Source: Candidatus Arthromitus sp. SFB-turkey (GTDB taxonomy: Bacteria; Bacillota; Clostridia; Clostridiales; Clostridiaceae). Taken from it: a DNA stretch of 64,000 bases. The notes under the pieces are model-generated. The model searched no databases, had not been told where the DNA came from, and was given only the letters and a program-made list of their open reading frames with translations. Where the stretch lies: NCBI RefSeq assembly GCF_001655775.1, contig NZ_LXFF01000012.1, positions 23,354 through 87,353 of the forward strand. Reading direction: 5' to 3'. A program made the translations under genes and the position numbers. How positions within the stretch are numbered: position 1 is the stretch's first letter; each line of letters begins with the position of its first letter. This document shows, piece after piece, positions 42,847 through 51,481 of this stretch.

Positions 42847-44313
42847 ATGGATATTTTAATAAAAGTTTGGGGATTTTTTACTGATAATATATTAACTAAG
42901 CCAGCGTATTTAATAGGTTTTATGGTATTGATAGGATATTTATTGTTAAGGAGACCTATTTATGATGCTTTTGCAGGATTTATAAAAGCAACTGTTGGTT
43001 ATATGATTTTGACAGTGGGATCATCTGGACTTGTTAATAATTTTAGACCTATACTTGTTGGCTTGAGAGATAGATTTAATTTGAATGCAGCTGTAATAGA
43101 TCCGTATTTTGGTCAAAACGCTGTTACTGAAGGATTATCTCAAGTATTTGGTAGAACATTTTCTAATGTGCTAATTTTGTTATTGATTGCTTTTGTCATG
43201 AATCTTTTGTTAGTTAGATTTAAAAAGTATACAAAAATGAGAGCGGTGTTTACTACAGGTCATGTTCAAGTTCAACAGGCGTCTACAGCTTTTTGGTTGA
43301 TATTATTTTGTTTTCCAGCTCTTAACGATACTTGGATTTTGATTGTTATGGGGATTATTTTAGGACTTTATTGGGCTGTTGGATCAAATTTAACGGTTGA
43401 GATTACACAAGAGCTTACAGAGGGTGGAGGATTTTGTATTGCTCATCAACAAATGTTTGGAATAGCTATTTTTTCTAAATTGGCTGAAAAGTTTAAGAAA
43501 GATGGTAGTAAACGTTTAGATGATGTTAAGTTCCCGGGATTTTTATCTATATTTAATGAAAATATGGTTGCTACATCTTGTTTAATGTTCTTGTTTTTTG
43601 GAATTATATTGGCCATTTTAGGTAAAGATTATTTGGTTCAAGCTGATTTTATGAAGTCATCGGAGAACTTTTTCTTTTACATAATGACAACTTCTTTAAA
43701 TTTTGCAGTTTATTTAGCGATACTTCAGCTTGGGGTTAGAACTTTTGTTACAGAACTTACAAATTCATTTCAAGGGATTTCAAATTCATTTTTACCAGGT
43801 TCTGTACCAGGTATAGATTGTGCAGCAGTGTTTGGATTTGGATCATCAAATGCTGTTACGGTTGGATTTTTGATGGGAGCACTTGGACAATTTTTAGCAA
43901 TATTAACGCTGATTTTGTTAAAATCACCAACATTAATTATTGCAGGATTCGTTCCATTGTTCTTTGATAACGCAGTTATTGCAGTTTATGCAGATAATCG
44001 TGGAGGAATTAAGGCGGCGATGATATTCCCATTTATATCTGGTTTAATTCAAGTTTTTGGTTCAGCACTTATTGCAGGATGGGTAGGACTTGCTGATTTT
44101 GGAGGATATTTAGGAATGTTTGACTGGGCAACTATTTGGCCAGCATTTACAGTAATTATGAAGTATGCAGGTTATGTTGGAATTGGTATAGTGATTTTGA
44201 TTTTGATTGCTATTCCACAAATACAATACAGAAGAAGACCAGATACTTACTTTTTAATAACTGAGGATTGGGATGCTTATCAAGAAAAGATGAATGAAAA
44301 AGCTAGTTGTTAA
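42847..44313 (+). CDS. ulaA: Ascorbate PTS IIC component UlaA
   Basis: Membrane permease of 488 aa, typical of the ascorbate (L-Asc) PTS family. Signatures include KPAYLIGFMVLIGYLLLRR at the start, GHVQVQQASTAFW and SSNAVTVGFLMGALGQFLA. It carries L-ascorbate across the membrane and hands it to UlaB for phosphorylation. The hydrophilic tail after the last helix ends KMNEKASC. Confidence 0.93.
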   Translation: MDILIKVWGFFTDNILTKPAYLIGFMVLIGYLLLRRPIYDAFAGFIKATVGYMILTVGSSGLVNNFRPILVGLRDRFNLNAAVIDPYFGQNAVTEGLSQVFGRTFSNVLILLLIAFVMNLLLVRFKKYTKMRAVFTTGHVQVQQASTAFWLILFCFPALNDTWILIVMGIILGLYWAVGSNLTVEITQELTEGGGFCIAHQQMFGIAIFSKLAEKFKKDGSKRLDDVKFPGFLSIFNENMVATSCLMFLFFGIILAILGKDYLVQADFMKSSENFFFYIMTTSLNFAVYLAILQLGVRTFVTELTNSFQGISNSFLPGSVPGIDCAAVFGFGSSNAVTVGFLMGALGQFLAILTLILLKSPTLIIAGFVPLFFDNAVIAVYADNRGGIKAAMIFPFISGLIQVFGSALIAGWVGLADFGGYLGMFDWATIWPAFTVIMKYAGYVGIGIVILILIAIPQIQYRRRPDTYFLITEDWDAYQEKMNEKASC

Positions 44314-44340
44314 TTTTGAAATTTTAGGAGGATGAAATTT

Positions 44341-44640
44341 ATGGCTGGAAAATTAAAATTATTAGTTTGTTGTGGAAATGGTGCAGGAACAAGTATGATG
44401 ATAAAATTAAATGTTGAAAAAGTTATAAAGAAAATGGGTATTGATGTTCAATCAATTTATCACTGTGCTATTTCAGAAGGAAAATCTTTAGCATCACAAT
44501 ATGATGTGGTGTTATGTTCTAAGAACTTTGTTCCTATGTTTAAGCAAGCAGAGGAAAAAGGAACAAAAATTGTTGGTTTGAAAAATGTTATGTCAGCTAA
44601 GGAAATTGAAGAAGGACTAATAGCTGCTGGAGTTAATTAA
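44341..44640 (+). CDS. ulaB: Ascorbate PTS IIB component UlaB
   Basis: Small cytoplasmic IIB of about 99 aa. The phosphocysteine lies in the P-loop KLLVCCGNGAGTSMM. ATG 44341 has AGGAGG at the usual distance; an ATG three codons upstream is less well placed. It follows ulaA by 27 bases. A terminator-like hairpin lies just downstream, so the second half of the operon may be expressed at a lower level. Confidence 0.92.
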   Translation: MAGKLKLLVCCGNGAGTSMMIKLNVEKVIKKMGIDVQSIYHCAISEGKSLASQYDVVLCSKNFVPMFKQAEEKGTKIVGLKNVMSAKEIEEGLIAAGVN

Positions 44641-44643
44641 TAA

Positions 44644-44680
44644 GAAGCTACCATGTCTGGTAGCTTTCTTTATATTTTTA
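44644..44680 (+). terminator. Terminator-like hairpin inside the ula operon
   Basis: AGCTACCA (44646-44653) with TGGTAGCT (44658-44665), followed by TTCTTTATATTTTT. The interrupted T tract suggests partial termination. Confidence 0.6.
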
Positions 44681-44702
44681 AAATGTTTGGGAGGAATTTT
44701 GT

Positions 44703-45737
44703 ATGAATATTTCCAAAATTAAATTGGATGATATAAAAAGGTGTTATGCTGTAAGTAATATTTTCTATGATGATGAAAACCATTTAATTTTTGCGAGTGA
44801 AGATCCAAATGTTGTTTGTAAAAGTTTTTCAGGAAGAAATTTTGAGGTTCAAGAAGAATTGTGGAAAGAGCCAGGCGGATGTATGTCAATAATTCAAATT
44901 CCAAATAAAGAGAAAGAATTTTTAGCTATACAAGAATTTTATATGAAAGTATCACCATCTCTTGCAAAAGTTGTTTGGGGTAAGAAAACTGAAAATGGTT
45001 GGGAATACAGAGATATTTTAAAAATTCCATATATACATAGATTTGATATTTATAGAGTTGGAAATATTAATTATTTTATTGGTGCAACCATTGCGACTAC
45101 AAAGCAGAATAAAGAAGATTGGAGTGTTCCAGGAAGAATTTATGTTGGAAAACTTCCAGAAACTCCAGATGAAGAATTGAAAGTTGAAATTCTTAGAGAT
45201 GGAATGTATAGAAATCATGGTTATTATCGTGATTATGATGGAAGTGGAAATGTTTGTGGATATTTTGGTTGTGATGATGGATTATATAAAGTTATTCCAC
45301 CTGAAAATGAAAATTTAGATTGGAAAATAGAGAAGATTTTAGACGGATATATTGGGGAGGTTTCCATAATTGATATAGATAACGATGGTGTGAAAGAAAT
45401 TATGACTATTGAGCCTTTCCATGGAAATGAGATTCATATTTATAAAGAAATTGATGGCAAATGGTCAAGAGTTTATACGTATGAAAATGAAATAGATTTT
45501 GCTCACTCATTGGTAGCTGGAACATTAAGAGGAGTGCCAACTTTTATTGCAGGAGTTAGACGAAAAGATGCAGAGTTATTTTATGTGCAATTTAAAGATG
45601 GAAAATTTGTAACTAAGATTATAGATAAAGAAGTTGGACCAGCAAATTTATATTTAATTAACGAAGAGGGAAGAGATTTAATTTTAAGTGCTAATCATAC
45701 TGCTAACGAGGCTGCTGTTTATATAGTTGAGGATTAG
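44703..45737 (+). CDS. Unknown beta-propeller-like (FG-GAP/VCBS-type) protein in the ula operon
   Basis: Soluble protein of 344 aa with no signal peptide. It consists mainly of beta-strand repeats, and [17 protein letters not shown] is a typical FG-GAP/VCBS calcium-loop segment. Related spacings occur around [20 protein letters not shown] do not recognise an enzyme family. It sits between the PTS genes and the pentose-phosphate epimerases, at the place where a decarboxylase would be needed in the pathway. It may be an accessory enzyme such as a lactonase or epimerase, or a sensor; unproven. Confidence 0.6.
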   Translation: MNISKIKLDDIKRCYAVSNIFYDDENHLIFASEDPNVVCKSFSGRNFEVQEELWKEPGGCMSIIQIPNKEKEFLAIQEFYMKVSPSLAKVVWGKKTENGWEYRDILKIPYIHRFDIYRVGNINYFIGATIATTKQNKEDWSVPGRIYVGKLPETPDEELKVEILRDGMYRNHGYYRDYDGSGNVCGYFGCDDGLYKVIPPENENLDWKIEKILDGYIGEVSIIDIDNDGVKEIMTIEPFHGNEIHIYKEIDGKWSRVYTYENEIDFAHSLVAGTLRGVPTFIAGVRRKDAELFYVQFKDGKFVTKIIDKEVGPANLYLINEEGRDLILSANHTANEAAVYIVED

Positions 45738-45748
45738 GAGGGAAAAAT

Positions 45749-46450
45749 ATGGACTTTAAAAAACTAAGAGAAAGAGTTTTAAAAGCGAATTTACTTTTAC
45801 CTAAATATGATCTTGTTGTTTTAACTTGGGGAAATGTTTCTGAAATTGATAGAGAAAAAGGAGTTATAGCAATAAAGCCGAGTGGTGTTAGCTATGACAA
45901 AATGGATGATAAAGATATAGTTATTTGTGATCTTGAGGGAAATGTTGTAGATGGAGATTTAAAACCAAGTTCAGATTTAATGACTCATGTTGAATTATAT
46001 AAAGCTTTTCCTTCAATTGGAGGAATTGTTCATACTCATTCAAGATGGGCAACTTCTTGGGCACAAACTGGACAAGATATTCCATCTTTAGGAACAACTC
46101 ATGCAGATTATTTTTATGGAAGCATTCCTTGTACAAGAGATATGACTGAAGATGAAATAAATAGAGATTATGAAGCTGAAACAGGGAAAGTTATCGTTGA
46201 AACTTTTAATAGCCGAAAAATTGATCCAATTGAGGTTCCGTCAGTTTTAGTTAAAAGTCATGGACCATTTTCTTGGGGAAAAAATGCTCTTGATGCTGTA
46301 CAAAATGCTTTAGTTCTTGAAGAATGTGCAATGATGGCATTTACAAGTAGACAACTTTGTAACAATGATATAAATATTATGGATGATGTATTACTTAATA
46401 AACATTTTAAGAGAAAACATGGTCCAAATGCTTATTATGGGCAGAGGTGA
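45749..46450 (+). CDS. ulaF: L-ribulose-5-phosphate 4-epimerase UlaF
   Basis: Class II aldolase/epimerase of 233 aa in the AraD/UlaF/SgbE group. Zinc-binding histidines are in [14 protein letters not shown], with [10 protein letters not shown] at the start and [17 protein letters not shown] before it. It converts L-ribulose 5-phosphate to D-xylulose 5-phosphate, the last step of ascorbate breakdown. AGGAGGG precedes it 11 bases after the propeller gene, and ulaE begins eight bases downstream. Confidence 0.92.
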   Translation: MDFKKLRERVLKANLLLPKYDLVVLTWGNVSEIDREKGVIAIKPSGVSYDKMDDKDIVICDLEGNVVDGDLKPSSDLMTHVELYKAFPSIGGIVHTHSRWATSWAQTGQDIPSLGTTHADYFYGSIPCTRDMTEDEINRDYEAETGKVIVETFNSRKIDPIEVPSVLVKSHGPFSWGKNALDAVQNALVLEECAMMAFTSRQLCNNDINIMDDVLLNKHFKRKHGPNAYYGQR

Positions 46451-46458
46451 TGTGATTT

Positions 46459-47304
46459 ATGAAAAAATATTTATTGGGACAATATGAAAAGAGTATGCCT
46501 TCAAATTTAACTTGGGAAGAGAAACTTACATTAAATAAAGAATTCGGTTTTGATTATTTAGAAATTAGCATTGATGAAAAAGATGAAAAATTATCGAGAT
46601 TAGATTGGACAAAAGAGGAAAGAAAAAATGTGTTAGATGCAATTTTTAAAACTGGTCAAAGAATAAACACCATGTGTTTAAGTGGACATAGAAGATTTCC
46701 TTTAGGACATTCAGACAAAGAAGTTCAAAATCGTTCCCTTGAAATAATGAAGAAAGCGGTTGATTTATCAAGTGATCTTGGAATTAGAATAATTCAACTA
46801 GCTGGGTACGATGTTTATTATGAAAAAGGAAGTGCTGAAACTAAAAAAATATTTGAGGAGAATCTAGAAAAATGTGTTTACATGGCTTCTCAAAAAGGAA
46901 TAATTTTAGGTTTTGAAACTATGGAAACTCCTTTTATGGATACGGTTGAAAAGTCTATGGAATATGTGAATAAAATAAATAGTCCATACTTAGGAGTTTA
47001 TCCAGATATAGGTAATCTTAAAAATGCAAGTCTTTTGTACAATAAAAGTGTGAGTGATGATATAAGAACTGGTAAGGGACATATTTTTGCAGCTCATTTG
47101 AAAGAAACAATTCCTAATCATTATAGAGAAATTGAATATGGAACAGGTCACACAGAATTTATAGAAAGTATAACTGCTTTAAAAGAAATTGGAGTTAGAA
47201 TGTTCACAGGAGAATTTTGGTATGTAAACAATGATGATTGGAAAGATGTTTGCATTAATGCGGTGAAATTTTTGAGAGATAAACTTAATAGAGTATTTGG
47301 ATAA
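46459..47304 (+). CDS. ulaE: L-xylulose/L-ribulose-5-phosphate 3-epimerase UlaE
   Basis: TIM-barrel sugar-phosphate epimerase of 281 aa. Motifs include GFDYLEISIDEKDEKLSRLD, SGHRRFPLGHSD, GFETMETPFMDT and YPDIGNL. It turns L-xylulose 5-phosphate into L-ribulose 5-phosphate for UlaF. It ends the operon at a strong hairpin. The enzyme that should feed it, the decarboxylase UlaD, is not encoded in this window. Confidence 0.92.
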   Translation: MKKYLLGQYEKSMPSNLTWEEKLTLNKEFGFDYLEISIDEKDEKLSRLDWTKEERKNVLDAIFKTGQRINTMCLSGHRRFPLGHSDKEVQNRSLEIMKKAVDLSSDLGIRIIQLAGYDVYYEKGSAETKKIFEENLEKCVYMASQKGIILGFETMETPFMDTVEKSMEYVNKINSPYLGVYPDIGNLKNASLLYNKSVSDDIRTGKGHIFAAHLKETIPNHYREIEYGTGHTEFIESITALKEIGVRMFTGEFWYVNNDDWKDVCINAVKFLRDKLNRVFG

Positions 47305-47310
47305 ATATTT

Positions 47311-47343
47311 AAAAAGATTGGAAAAATTTCCAATCTTTTTTTT
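47311..47343 (+). terminator. Terminator of the ula operon
   Basis: AAAAGATTGGAAA with TTTCCAATCTTTT around a two-base loop, then a T run. Confidence 0.88.
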
Positions 47344-47425
47344 GAAATTAAATGTTTATAGATTTGTATTTATATTTAATGTATAATTTTTATATGATGA
47401 TAAAAAATTTTAAGGAGTTGGTAGT

Positions 47426-48520
47426 TTGTTTAGATTAGGAATATCTGTTTATCCAGAACATTGTAAAAGAGATGAAAATTTGGATTATATTGAGAAAGCA
47501 GGTAAATTGGGATTTAAAAGAGTATTTACTTGTTTGTTGAGTGTTAAAGATAAAAATAGAGATGAGTTAGTTCAAGAATTTAGAGAAGTGTGTGATATGG
47601 CACATAGATATGGGATGGAAGTTATTTTAGATATTAATCCAAATGTTTTTAAAAAGCTTGGAGTAAGCTATGATAATTTGGATTTATTTAAACATATGAA
47701 TGCTGATGGAATAAGAATTGACGAGTGTTTTGATGGAAGAAAAGAGAGTTTGATGTCTTATAATAAACAAAATTTAAAAATAGAATTGAATGCTAGTATG
47801 GGAAGTAAATATTTAGATTGTGTTATGTCTTATTATCCAAACTTACAAAACATAATGACTTGTCATAACTTTTATCCACAAAGGTATACTGGATTGAGTT
47901 TAGAACATTTTGATGAATGTAATAAACAGATGAAAACGTATTCCTTAAAAACAGCAGCTTTTGTTTCAAGTCAAAATAAAAACTCTTTTGGACCTTGGCC
48001 TGTATATGAAGGATTACCAACTTTAGAAATGCATAGAGGATTACCAATATCTATTCAGGTGAGACATTTATTTGCAACAAGAATGATAGATGATGTAATT
48101 ATAGGTAATGCTTTTGCTCTAGATGAAGAACTTTTTGAATGTTCGAAAATAGATCCGAGAATATTAACATTTGATATTGAATTTGAAAAAGAGCTTACGG
48201 ATATTGAAAGAAATATTTTATATTTTGAGGACATGCATATAATTAGGGGAGATTTTAATGAAAATGTGGTACGTTCTTTAAAAACCAGAGATGTATTTAA
48301 AAATGAAAATTTAAAGCCAGCAAACACTAGAGATCTAAAAAGGGGAGACGTTGTTATATTAAATGATAATTATCCAAAATATAAATGTGAATTTCAAATA
48401 ATTTTAAAAGATGTAGAGAATGATGGAAGAAGAAATGTTATTGGGAAAATACCTGAAAATGAACATATTTTATTGGATTATATAAAGCCATGGAGACCAC
48501 TAAAATTTTTGGAAAGATAA
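47426..48520 (+). CDS. mupG: MupG-like protein (DUF871; 6-phospho-N-acetylmuramidase family)
   Basis: The protein is 364 aa from TTG with AAGGAG upstream. An N-terminal TIM barrel (LGISVYPEHCKRDENLDYIE, DINPNVF, MTCHNFYPQRYTGLS, TAAFVSSQ, PTLEMHRGLP) is followed by a small C-terminal beta domain (VILNDNYPKYKCEFQI). MupG of Staphylococcus cleaves MurNAc-6-phosphate from GlcNAc in cell-wall disaccharides brought in by a PTS. It heads an operon with a PTS IIC, a GrdB-like protein, a glycosylasparaginase and an M20 peptidase, so the substrate here could be a muramyl or another glycosylated compound. Neither murQ nor murP is present. Confidence 0.85.
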   Translation: MFRLGISVYPEHCKRDENLDYIEKAGKLGFKRVFTCLLSVKDKNRDELVQEFREVCDMAHRYGMEVILDINPNVFKKLGVSYDNLDLFKHMNADGIRIDECFDGRKESLMSYNKQNLKIELNASMGSKYLDCVMSYYPNLQNIMTCHNFYPQRYTGLSLEHFDECNKQMKTYSLKTAAFVSSQNKNSFGPWPVYEGLPTLEMHRGLPISIQVRHLFATRMIDDVIIGNAFALDEELFECSKIDPRILTFDIEFEKELTDIERNILYFEDMHIIRGDFNENVVRSLKTRDVFKNENLKPANTRDLKRGDVVILNDNYPKYKCEFQIILKDVENDGRRNVIGKIPENEHILLDYIKPWRPLKFLER

Positions 48521-48552
48521 TTTAATTAATAAAAAAATAGGAGGAGAGAATT

Positions 48553-49902
48553 ATGTTTAAGAAGATGGAATCATTTTTTATGTTTCTTGCTGAAAAGGTA
48601 GGAAGAAATAAATATTTATTATCTATAAGAGATGGTTTTCTTGTATCGATGCCATTATTGATAGCAGGGTCATTCTTCTTATTAATTGCCAATTTTCCTA
48701 TACCAGGTTGGACAGAATTTTGGGGAAGAATTTTTGGTGAAAATTGGACAACATTTATGGTGAAGCCAACAGAGGCTACATTTAACATAATGGCTATAAT
48801 TGTTGTAATGGCTATAGGTTATTCTTTTGCAGGTCATATGAAAGTTAATAAAATTTTTGGGGCTGCAATAAGTGTTGTGTCGTGGTTTTTATTAATGCCA
48901 TATGAAGTTTTAGTAAAAGGAAGTCTTTTAATTTCAGGTGTGGATACGAATGTTTCTGGTATACCATTAAAGTGGGTTGGGTCTAGTGGATTGTTTGTTG
49001 GTATGATTGTCGCATTTTTAGCAGTTCACATATATGCTTTTGCGAATAGTAAAGGTTGGATAATAAAAATGCCAGATGGAGTGCCTCCAACTGTTATTCA
49101 AAGTTTTGCAGCTTTAATACCTGCTACGTTAGTTATTACAGTATTTTTCGTTATAAATATTATTTTCTCATTTACGCCTTTTGAAAATGCCTTTAATTTT
49201 GTGTTTGAAATGTTACAAATTCCATTATTAAATCTTGGAAATACAGTTTGGGCTATGGTAACAGCGTATATATTTGTTCATATTTTCTGGTTTATTGGAG
49301 TAAATGGTGGATCAGTTGTTGGGGCGGTTTATAATCCAATTTTACAAACTCTTGCAGCACAAAACTTAGAAGCATTTAGAACTGGTGAGCCTATACCTAA
49401 CATTATTTCTCAACAATTTCAAGACTTGTTTGCAACTTTTGGAGGAGCAGGATCAACTTTATCATTATTGATAGCGATGCTTTTATTTTGTAGATCAAAG
49501 AGGATTAAAAATTTAGGAAAGTTATCTCTTGCTCCTGGAATATTTGGAATAAATGAGCCGATTATATTTGGACTTCCAATTGTTTTAAATCCTATTATGT
49601 TTGTTCCATTTTTACTTGTTCCTACATTTAACATTGTTGTTTCATATATCGTTATGAAAATAGGTCTGGTTCCATATCCAAGTGGAGTGCCTATAACTTG
49701 GACGACACCAATTATTGTTTCAGGATTTTTATCAACAGGATGGACTGGAGCTGTGCTTCAAGTTTTACTTTTAATAGCGGGAGTATTTATTTACATGCCA
49801 TTTATAAAAATTATGGATAAACAATTTATTAAAGAAGAAATGAAGGAAATTGAGGATAAAGATACTATCACAGAAGAAGATTTATCTTTTGATGATGTTT
49901 AA
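48553..49902 (+). CDS. PTS lactose/cellobiose-family IIC permease (MupG operon)
   Basis: Permease of 449 aa with about ten helices. It has MPDGVPPTVIQSFAALIPA, GGAGSTLSLLIAMLLFCRSK and the loop FGINEPIIFGLPIVLNPIMF. The C-terminus is acidic (KDTITEEDLSFDDV). It lies 32 bases after mupG with GGAGGAG before its ATG. No IIA or IIB is present in the operon, so it must borrow them. The substrate is likely whatever MupG hydrolyses after phosphorylation. Confidence 0.88.
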   Translation: MFKKMESFFMFLAEKVGRNKYLLSIRDGFLVSMPLLIAGSFFLLIANFPIPGWTEFWGRIFGENWTTFMVKPTEATFNIMAIIVVMAIGYSFAGHMKVNKIFGAAISVVSWFLLMPYEVLVKGSLLISGVDTNVSGIPLKWVGSSGLFVGMIVAFLAVHIYAFANSKGWIIKMPDGVPPTVIQSFAALIPATLVITVFFVINIIFSFTPFENAFNFVFEMLQIPLLNLGNTVWAMVTAYIFVHIFWFIGVNGGSVVGAVYNPILQTLAAQNLEAFRTGEPIPNIISQQFQDLFATFGGAGSTLSLLIAMLLFCRSKRIKNLGKLSLAPGIFGINEPIIFGLPIVLNPIMFVPFLLVPTFNIVVSYIVMKIGLVPYPSGVPITWTTPIIVSGFLSTGWTGAVLQVLLLIAGVFIYMPFIKIMDKQFIKEEMKEIEDKDTITEEDLSFDDV

Positions 49903-49920
49903 ATATAGGGGGTTGTTATT

Positions 49921-50448
49921 TTGATAAAAGTAATTATGTTTTTTGACCAAATACAATCTGGATTTGGAACAAAAGATGATAAAATGATTTCTCTAGGAGG
50001 AAGTAAGGAGCTTTTAGGACCCGCCGTTACTTTATCTCCAATGTTAAAAGAGATAGATGCAAAAGTTGTTGCTTGTTTTTATTGTGGCAATGGAACTTAT
50101 TTTGAAGACCCAGAAGAAATTAGTAGAAAAATTTGTGCTAAGTTAGATAAGTTAAATCCAGATATAGTTATTTGTGGACCTTCATTTAATTACGAAGATT
50201 ATTCAAAGATGTGTGCAAAGATTTGTTATGATATAAATACTAAGACTAAAGTTAAATCTTTTGCAGCTATGTCAAAAGAGAACGAAGAAATTATTTCTGA
50301 GTATAAAGATAAAATTTTAATAGTTGAAACTCCGAAAAAAGGAGGAGTTGGATTAAATGATTCTTTCAGAAATATTGTAAGCGTTGTGAAAAAATTACAT
50401 GATGGTAAGGATTCCGAAACTATAAGAAATGAATCTTGTTTTAAATAA
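49921..50448 (+). CDS. GrdB-like N-terminal domain protein
   Basis: The protein is 175 aa from TTG with AGGGGG upstream. The segments KVIMFFDQIQSGFGTKDDK, KELLGPAVTLSPM, CFYCGNGTYFEDPEEISRK and PDIVICGPSFNYEDYSKMCA follow the N-terminal half of glycine/sarcosine/betaine reductase component B (GrdB). The catalytic C-terminal half that carries selenocysteine is absent, and the gene ends at a normal TAA. It may be a dedicated accessory subunit rather than a reductase. Position between a PTS permease and glycosylasparaginase ties it to that catabolic route. Confidence 0.65.
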   Translation: MIKVIMFFDQIQSGFGTKDDKMISLGGSKELLGPAVTLSPMLKEIDAKVVACFYCGNGTYFEDPEEISRKICAKLDKLNPDIVICGPSFNYEDYSKMCAKICYDINTKTKVKSFAAMSKENEEIISEYKDKILIVETPKKGGVGLNDSFRNIVSVVKKLHDGKDSETIRNESCFK

Positions 50449-50520
50449 AATTTTAAATGCCATTTTGCTTTAAGGTGAAATGGCTTAAATTATATGATTT
50501 TAATTCTAGGAGGAAAAAAT

Positions 50521-51477
50521 ATGTGGGGAATGATTGCGACTTGGAGAATGGCACTAGAAGGAATAACAAAAGGAGCAGAGCTTTTAGAAAATGGAAAATG
50601 TGCAGGTGATGCAATAGAGGAAGCTATTAAGGAGGTTGAAGATTTTCCTTATTATAAATCTGTTGGATATGGAGGGCTTCCAAATGAAGAAATGGAAGTT
50701 GAACTTGATGCAGCTTATATGGATGGAGATACTTTAGATGTTGGATGCGTTGCGGCTATAAAAGATTTTAAAAATCCAATATCAATTGCTAGAAGATTGA
50801 GTATTGAAAAAGTTAACAGTATGTTAGTTGGAGCAGGAGCTGAAAAGTTTGCTCATAAAGAAGGCTTTGAGAGAAAAAATATGTTAAGCGATAGAGCTAA
50901 GATTCACTATGAAAACAAAATTAAAAAATTAAAAAAAGAAGATATTGTTCCTTATGATGGACATGATACTGTTGGAATGGTTTCGCTTGATAAAAATAGA
51001 AAGATGGTTGTAGGTACTTCAACAAGTGGACTTTTTATGAAGAAAAAAGGAAGAGTTGGAGATTCTCCAATTGCTGGCTCAGGTTTTTATGTTGATAGTG
51101 AGATTGGTGGAGTTACGGCTACGGGACTTGGAGAAGATCTTATGAAATGTTGTATTTCATATGAGGTTGTTAGGCTTATGGGGGAAGGATTTTCTCCTCA
51201 AGAAGCTTGTGATAGAGCAGTTAGTAAATTTGATGCGAAACTTAAAAGTAGACGAAATAAAGCTGGAGACATGTCAATCGTTGCCATGAATAATAAAGGT
51301 GAGTGGGGAGTTGCTACAAACATTGAAGGATTTTCTTTTGCTGTTGTAACAGAGAATGAACCTCCAAAGGTATATTTAACAAAAATTATTAATAATAAAT
51401 GTGTGCATGAAGTTGCAAGTAAAGAATGGTTAGATGATTATATGAAAACAAGGACAATGCCATTAGAAAGGAAATAA
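50521..51477 (+). CDS. N4-(beta-N-acetylglucosaminyl)-L-asparaginase (glycosylasparaginase)
   Basis: Ntn-hydrolase of about 318 aa. The self-cleavage and nucleophile site is DGHDTVGMVSLD with Thr150; GTSTSGLFMKKKGRVGDSPI and GGVTATGLGEDLMKCC form the rest of the active site. The enzyme cleaves the bond between GlcNAc and asparagine in remnants of N-glycoproteins. ATG 50521 is preferred because AGGAGG stands just before it; an ATG nine codons upstream has no good site. No export signal, so it acts in the cytoplasm after import. Confidence 0.9.
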   Translation: MWGMIATWRMALEGITKGAELLENGKCAGDAIEEAIKEVEDFPYYKSVGYGGLPNEEMEVELDAAYMDGDTLDVGCVAAIKDFKNPISIARRLSIEKVNSMLVGAGAEKFAHKEGFERKNMLSDRAKIHYENKIKKLKKEDIVPYDGHDTVGMVSLDKNRKMVVGTSTSGLFMKKKGRVGDSPIAGSGFYVDSEIGGVTATGLGEDLMKCCISYEVVRLMGEGFSPQEACDRAVSKFDAKLKSRRNKAGDMSIVAMNNKGEWGVATNIEGFSFAVVTENEPPKVYLTKIINNKCVHEVASKEWLDDYMKTRTMPLERK

Positions 51478-51481
51478 TTTT

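Noticed and set aside
49921..50448. GrdB-like gene as a second selenoprotein
   Set aside because: It ends at TAA, and the GrdB region that holds selenocysteine is not encoded downstream in any frame that I could follow.
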